From the NCBI GenBank assembly GCA_002431355.1, contig DJEQ01000056.1, positions 10,320 through 20,711 on the forward strand: DNA of 10,392 bases. Direction: 5' to 3'. The translations under genes and the position numbers were made by a program. This stretch comes from Oribacterium sp. UBA5894. Its GTDB lineage: Bacteria; Bacillota; Clostridia; Lachnospirales; Lachnospiraceae. This document shows, piece by piece, positions 6,347-10,392 of this stretch (position 1 is the first letter of the stretch; each line of letters starts with the position of its first letter). The notes beneath the pieces are model-generated. The model searched no databases and was not told the DNA's origin. It saw only the letters and a program-made list of their open reading frames with translations.

Positions 6347-6476
6347 GAAGGAAACTAAAGCAGGTCGATGGAGACGTCGACCACTTCCACCGGCAGAAAC
6401 GAAGGATGCGCTTCCGGGATGGATATAGAACGAGATGCGATCATGGAATGAAGCATCATAACATAAAGGAGAACAT

Positions 6477-8204
6477 ATGACGGCAGCAACCCAGTTTTTT
6501 GCAACCTTAGGCAGCCATTTTTTTCTGATTCTTTTCGGCGGCCTGGAGCTGGTAGCGGCCGTTATTTTAATTGGCGCGCTTCCGAAGCGCAGCCTTCATG
6601 AGAGGGAAGATGAAAAGAGTGACCGAGGAAGATCCTCGAGGCGTCGTACTCGAGCGGAGGGCTTCGGTGCGATCCTTGAGGATGGACTCGCCATGGATGG
6701 AGAGCATGTCTCCATCATCTATGATCGTGGGCTGCAGTTTCCCTGCTACGCCTATGGCAATGTCGAGAAGCTCCTTGGTGTATCACTTTCACGTCTCCAG
6801 GAGGATGTCGAGACGGTGCTTCCTTTCTTTCAGTCACCGGAAGAGCTGAAACACTTCTGGAAGCAGTACCTGAAATGGGATGGAGCGGCAGAGCTTTCCA
6901 CGGAGATTCAGCGAAAGGATGGCCGTTACTACCGGGTGCTTGTCCATCGCTGCGGGGAAAAAGACTACGATATCTTTGTTTTTCAGAACATTACAGAGCT
7001 TCGGCAGCGGGAGCTGATCTATAAGGAGAAGATGCATGAGGCAGAGGAGGCCAGTCAGTTTAAGACGAGCTTCCTGTTTCGTATGTCCCATGAAATTCGA
7101 ACGCCGATGAATGGCATCATCGGTATGCTGACGCTTGCGAAGGGAAAGCTTCCGGAGCATCATCCGGCGATGCAGTATCTTGCGAAGGCGGATACCCTGT
7201 CGGATCAGCTCTTAAGCCTCATCAATGATATCCTCGATATGTCCCGGATCGAAGCTGGAAAGGTTGAACTCGAGCAGCGACCGTTCAGCCTGAAGGCCTT
7301 CCAGACAAAGCTCTATGACATGTTTGCGAAGACCCTTGAGCAGAAGGGCATTCACTATACCGTGGAGGCTGAGGACCTGACGGTGGACTGGGTCATCGGA
7401 GACGAACTTCGTGTGAGTCAGGTCATCATCAATTTTCTTTCCAATGCCTCGAAATTCACAGAAAAGGGCGAAATTTCCGTTCGCTTCCATCAGATGCTGC
7501 TGAAGGACGGACAGGTGGACCTCGCCATGAAGGTGCATGATACCGGCATTGGCATGCAGCCGGAGTTCCTGGATCGTATTTTCCGTCCGTTTGAGCAGGA
7601 GGATGCGAGCACCACGCGGCGCTATGGCGGCACGGGACTTGGCATGGCGATTTCCGATCAGCTCGTGAAGCTGATGGGCGGTCATATCATGGTAGAAAGT
7701 GTACCGGGACGTGGCTCGGACTTCACTGTCTACCTCAGCTTCCCGATCGCGACGGAAGCAGCACAGGAAGCGGAGCAGACGAGCGAGGGAGCGGGCGCTC
7801 CAGTGACGACGTCCGTCGCCTGCCATATCCTGATGGCCGAGGACAATGAGGTCAATGCGATGATTGCGACCGAGATCCTGCAGGAGAAGGGCGCAACCAT
7901 CGAAACCGTGAGGGATGGTCAGGCCGCCGTCGATGCCTTTACGGCCCATCCGGCGCATTTCTATGACCTCCTCCTCATGGATGTACAGATGCCGGTGATG
8001 GATGGACGTACCGCGGCACGCACGATTCGCGCCCTTGAGAGAGCGGATGCGAAGAGCATCCCGATCATTGCACTTTCGGCAGATGCCTTTATCGAGGATG
8101 TTCGCCTCTCGAAGGAAAGCGGCATGAATGATCATGTGGCGAAGCCGATTGATTTTGATGCACTCTGGAGTCTCATCCAGACGACCCTTTCGCATACAGT
8201 CTAA
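6477..8204 (+). CDS. Hybrid sensor histidine kinase (TM-PAS-like-HisKA-HATPase_c-REC)
   Basis: This 575-residue protein has one hydrophobic segment (about 12-35), a short Arg-rich stretch (50-60), then a PAS-like region (about 72-180) ending in VFQNITELRQRE. Next come HisKA with FRMSHEIRTPMNG (phosphorylated His205), HATPase_c with the N-box around Asn319-Asn323, DTGIGM (355-360), FEQED (372-376) and GGTGLGM (384-390). An acidic linker leads to a receiver domain (449-570) with acidic pair Glu455-Asp456, phosphoacceptor Asp502 in MDVQMPVMDG, Ser534 and Lys556. All catalytic residues are present. Only about 11 residues precede the membrane segment, so there is no extracellular sensor; the signal is probably cytosolic, within the membrane, or passed from a partner. 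AAAGGAG at 6465-6471 is five bases before the ATG. It follows the Hpt gene by 130 bases and precedes the surface-protein gene by 14, so phosphate likely flows His205 to Asp502 to Hpt His60 and on to an unseen regulator. Confidence 0.95.
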   Translation: MTAATQFFATLGSHFFLILFGGLELVAAVILIGALPKRSLHEREDEKSDRGRSSRRRTRAEGFGAILEDGLAMDGEHVSIIYDRGLQFPCYAYGNVEKLLGVSLSRLQEDVETVLPFFQSPEELKHFWKQYLKWDGAAELSTEIQRKDGRYYRVLVHRCGEKDYDIFVFQNITELRQRELIYKEKMHEAEEASQFKTSFLFRMSHEIRTPMNGIIGMLTLAKGKLPEHHPAMQYLAKADTLSDQLLSLINDILDMSRIEAGKVELEQRPFSLKAFQTKLYDMFAKTLEQKGIHYTVEAEDLTVDWVIGDELRVSQVIINFLSNASKFTEKGEISVRFHQMLLKDGQVDLAMKVHDTGIGMQPEFLDRIFRPFEQEDASTTRRYGGTGLGMAISDQLVKLMGGHIMVESVPGRGSDFTVYLSFPIATEAAQEAEQTSEGAGAPVTTSVACHILMAEDNEVNAMIATEILQEKGATIETVRDGQAAVDAFTAHPAHFYDLLLMDVQMPVMDGRTAARTIRALERADAKSIPIIALSADAFIEDVRLSKESGMNDHVAKPIDFDALWSLIQTTLSHTV

Positions 8205-8218
8205 GTAAGGAGAACGGC

Positions 8219-10392
8219 ATGAAGCCGAAGCGTTCAACGATTATTCTGATATCTTCTCTGACCATTACGGTGGCCGCAGGTACAGCCTATGGGGTTTATG
8301 CCTACCAGAAGGGCACACGTTTTCAGCCCTTCTCGTCGAGCCGTGCCCTCCGAAATGATCAGCTGCTGTTCCCGGACAATGAGGACAGTGCGCTCGAAAA
8401 AACACAGGACGAAGAGAAGAACGACGACTCCTTCTGGGAGCAGGATGCCGAGGAAACGACCGGCGCACAGGCAGAATCCGACGCCGCAAACTACCTCTTT
8501 GAAAACCAGCAGCCGCTTTCAACGGATAACCTGGAAGACGTGGACATGCCAACGAAGGATATTCAGCTCGGTGCAGTGGACAGCGCACAGGCGTCCGATT
8601 CACCGGTAGAGAAACTGCCGGGAATGGAGAACAGCTATCAGATCACGGCCGATCATGACGGATCGACCGATCTTGTTGTACGTGAAAACGGCGAGACGAC
8701 GCTGACGGGAAAGCCAGGAAGCAGCAGCTCCGGCGGGAGTGGCAGCGCCGGTGGCTCGGGTTCTGGCAGTACGGGCGGTTCCGGTGCCGGTGGCGGCGCC
8801 AGTGCAGGCGGCACCTCGGGTGGTGCCAATGCAGGCGGCGGCAGTGCAGGTGGCACTACAGGCGGCACGGGCACCGGTGGAACAGAGGACGCCGGTGGTA
8901 CCGGGACTGGAACTGGCACGGATGAAGACATAAAGTATAATCATTTCGCAGAGAGTGTGAAGGACCCGGAGACGGAGAAGGACGTGCCAAACTATGCCCT
9001 TGGCATTCCGACCCCGATTGGACCGGGGGCACCAATGCCAGATGGCAAGAATACGAATCTGTACATTCGATCAAAAATTGATGAATACCTGTATGCAGGA
9101 CAGGAAGTTACGGATCGAACGCTGTTCCGTGCGCTTGATACGTATATTATGGAGATTGGAGCGGATGGCGAATTTGCACATTACTGGTCGGATGAGCATT
9201 ACGGTCAGGAAAAGCTCTTTTACATCGATGCGGTTTCCTTTGATGGTGGCGAGAGCTTCCGCTCGGATTTTCCATTGACGATTCCGGCGGGCCTTCAGGA
9301 TGGACAGATGAAGATCCGCTGCCACTGGCGCATCCGTACGAAGGATGCCTGGAATGAGGAAATCGTTGATTATCAGCCGGTAGATACGCGCTTTTATGTG
9401 CTGAATAAGGCCCTGGAAGGGAAAAATCAGCAGCTGAAGAGTGGAGATGTGCTGAATACAGATAAGACGTCACCGGACGTGGATACGACGACGAATCTGT
9501 ATACGTTCCAGAAAGGAGTCCTTCCAGATCCAGACCTGGGCACATCCCTGGATGCTTTATTCCCGGGCTGGACTGAATATGGGAAAAAGGTGCCCTTCAT
9601 CTATACGATTACGACCGGGCGTCATGTGCTGGAACCGCTTCCGATGGAGCACTATGATACTGCACGCTTTGACGTGCGTTCCGTCTGGTTCTGGGTCAAT
9701 GCAGCGTACGTTACCACACGTGCCGGAGATTATTCGGACATTAACGATCAGGAGTTCTGCGTGCTGCAGACCCTGACCGAAGTCGATCCGGAGAAGCATT
9801 CGTCCCTTCTTTCAAGGGTGCGTGAAGCGCTTCACAGCCTGCTGCCGGATACCCTGACGGGAGAAGGTACGGAAGAGGCTGCCGTGCAGGAAGAGCGGCT
9901 CGAGGTGCCGGAAAACGTGCAGGCGGTCGACTTCCGGAATGCGGAAGCGCCGGTCACGGTGCAGGAGCTGAAGCTCCCGGATTCGGTCATTTATCTGAAT
10001 GGCGAGGATCCGAAGCTGACGGTGGAAGAGCGCTATACTGTGGCAGACGGAAATCCACGCTATGCATCGCAGGATGGCATTCTTTATAATGCGGAAAAAA
10101 CGGAGCTTCTCGGCGTGCCGAGTCTTCGCACGGAGCTTTCGGTGCCGTCTGGCGTACAGAAAATTCAGCTTCCGAACAAGAACCAGCTGCAGACCCTGAT
10201 TCTTCACAGTAAAAATGCGGAGGATATCCCGGAAATCAATTTTGAGGCGCTTTCGGATGGCAGTACGATCGTGCTGCCGCAGGCAGTGATTGCAGCCTTT
10301 ATCGAGAAGGAGCAGGAGGTGCTGCGAAACCGGGACTTCTATATCATGCCGCTGGAGGATCAGGAGCACGCCTATACGATTGAAAATGGCAC
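8219..10392 (+). CDS. Large exported protein with Gly-rich linker and BspA-like LRR segment (3' end outside window)
   Basis: The frame is open from ATG 8219 to the window edge: 724 codons and no stop. AAGGAG at 8207-8212 lies six bases before the ATG and 14 bases separate it from the kinase gene, so it is co-transcribed. Residues 2-5 are basic and 8-28 hydrophobic, ending VYA-Y: either a signal peptide cleaved near residue 28 or a membrane anchor. Residues about 47-95 are strongly acidic. Residues 164-234 are a Gly/Ser/Thr/Ala linker, probably a flexible wall-spanning spacer. Residues about 235-580 hold domains I do not recognise, rich in aromatic and beta-type segments. From about 584 the sequence has a leucine-rich pattern with NPRYASQDGILYNAEKTELL (612-631), the hallmark of BspA-like LRR_5 repeats found in surface proteins. 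No sortase motif or cell-wall module is seen; these may lie past the edge. A role in adhesion or signal capture is inference. The minus strand over this gene holds long shadow frames without ribosome binding sites. Confidence 0.85.
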   Translation, partial: MKPKRSTIILISSLTITVAAGTAYGVYAYQKGTRFQPFSSSRALRNDQLLFPDNEDSALEKTQDEEKNDDSFWEQDAEETTGAQAESDAANYLFENQQPLSTDNLEDVDMPTKDIQLGAVDSAQASDSPVEKLPGMENSYQITADHDGSTDLVVRENGETTLTGKPGSSSSGGSGSAGGSGSGSTGGSGAGGGASAGGTSGGANAGGGSAGGTTGGTGTGGTEDAGGTGTGTGTDEDIKYNHFAESVKDPETEKDVPNYALGIPTPIGPGAPMPDGKNTNLYIRSKIDEYLYAGQEVTDRTLFRALDTYIMEIGADGEFAHYWSDEHYGQEKLFYIDAVSFDGGESFRSDFPLTIPAGLQDGQMKIRCHWRIRTKDAWNEEIVDYQPVDTRFYVLNKALEGKNQQLKSGDVLNTDKTSPDVDTTTNLYTFQKGVLPDPDLGTSLDALFPGWTEYGKKVPFIYTITTGRHVLEPLPMEHYDTARFDVRSVWFWVNAAYVTTRAGDYSDINDQEFCVLQTLTEVDPEKHSSLLSRVREALHSLLPDTLTGEGTEEAAVQEERLEVPENVQAVDFRNAEAPVTVQELKLPDSVIYLNGEDPKLTVEERYTVADGNPRYASQDGILYNAEKTELLGVPSLRTELSVPSGVQKIQLPNKNQLQTLILHSKNAEDIPEINFEALSDGSTIVLPQAVIAAFIEKEQEVLRNRDFYIMPLEDQEHAYTIENG
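8708..8920 (+). repeat. Low-complexity Gly-rich coding tract
   Basis: Seventy-one codons (residues 164-234 of the exported protein) encode almost only Gly, Ser, Thr and Ala, in irregular GG-S/T/A units. The DNA is an imperfect GGC/GGT-rich repeat, prone to slippage and length change. Codons are mixed (GGC, GGT, GGA, GGG), so it is not a recent perfect expansion. Confidence 0.8.

Noticed and set aside
6334..6382. Repeated CAGGTCGA words and a GGTCGA/TCGACC hairpin in the gap between the Hpt and kinase genes
   Set aside because: The stem is 6 bp with an 8-base loop and no T-run, and the direct repeat is about 8-10 bases. It may be an RNA-processing point or a tiny duplication but I cannot support a function.
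7212..8237. A 341-codon open frame on the minus strand inside the hybrid kinase gene
   Set aside because: It lies opposite fully conserved HATPase_c and REC motifs and has no recognisable domains or start signals; other minus-strand frames at 1465-2136 and 9812-10369 fail for the same reasons.
8600..8944. Pro/Ala/Val-rich or Thr/Gly-rich frames on the minus strand over the Gly-rich linker
   Set aside because: They are mirror products of the GGC/GGT repeat DNA. The plus-strand frame continues with sensible sequence on both sides.
1..10392. CRISPR arrays, tRNA, rRNA, riboswitches, complete insertion sequences or phage genes
   Set aside because: I looked for regularly spaced repeats, cloverleaf patterns, transposase or integrase motifs and long structured leaders, and saw none apart from the palindromic element.

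Overview
The window looks like chromosome from a moderately GC-rich (mid-50s % by eye) Bacillota, most plausibly a Lachnospiraceae-type clostridium. This rests on strong AGGAGG-type ribosome binding sites 5-8 bases before almost every start, a cytidylate kinase-like protein of the kind common in that group, a stand-alone Hpt protein next to a hybrid histidine kinase, and a secreted protein with BspA-type leucine-rich repeats. The assignment is inference; no rRNA, tRNA or other taxonomic marker is present. All seven genes are on the + strand.

Region 1 (1-3941) is a two-gene operon for a heterodimeric ABC exporter. Its half-transporters overlap by one base (TGATG). The nucleotide-binding domains are asymmetric: the first has Asp for the catalytic Glu and Gln for the H-loop His, and the second has a LSQGQ signature. 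This is the pattern of exporters with one active and one degenerate ATP site.

Region 2 (3942-4273) has no gene. It is filled by a roughly 270-bp imperfect palindrome (3950-4220). The first ~70 bases of the window are a diverged copy of its right arm, so this is a dispersed element that brackets the ABC operon. Both copies end just before a promoter -10 box.

Region 3 (4274-5884) holds two independent single-gene units: a PAP2-superfamily membrane phosphatase or transferase, and a cytidylate kinase-like protein with its own good promoter and a strong intrinsic terminator.

Region 4 (5885-10392) is a probable three-gene operon behind an extended -10 promoter and an AT-rich leader with inverted repeats. 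It encodes a stand-alone Hpt protein, a membrane-anchored hybrid histidine kinase (PAS-like, HisKA, HATPase_c, REC), and a large exported protein that runs off the window. That protein has an N-terminal hydrophobic segment, an acidic stretch, a 71-residue Gly/Ser/Thr/Ala linker, unrecognised domains and a BspA-like LRR segment. Kinase His, receiver Asp and Hpt His give three of the four steps of a phosphorelay; the output response regulator is not in the window. Co-expression of the phosphorelay with a surface protein suggests control of, or sensing through, the cell surface, but nothing in the sequence proves it.

The strongest candidates for something undescribed are the long palindromic element with its second copy, and the Hpt/hybrid kinase/surface-protein operon with its leader repeats.
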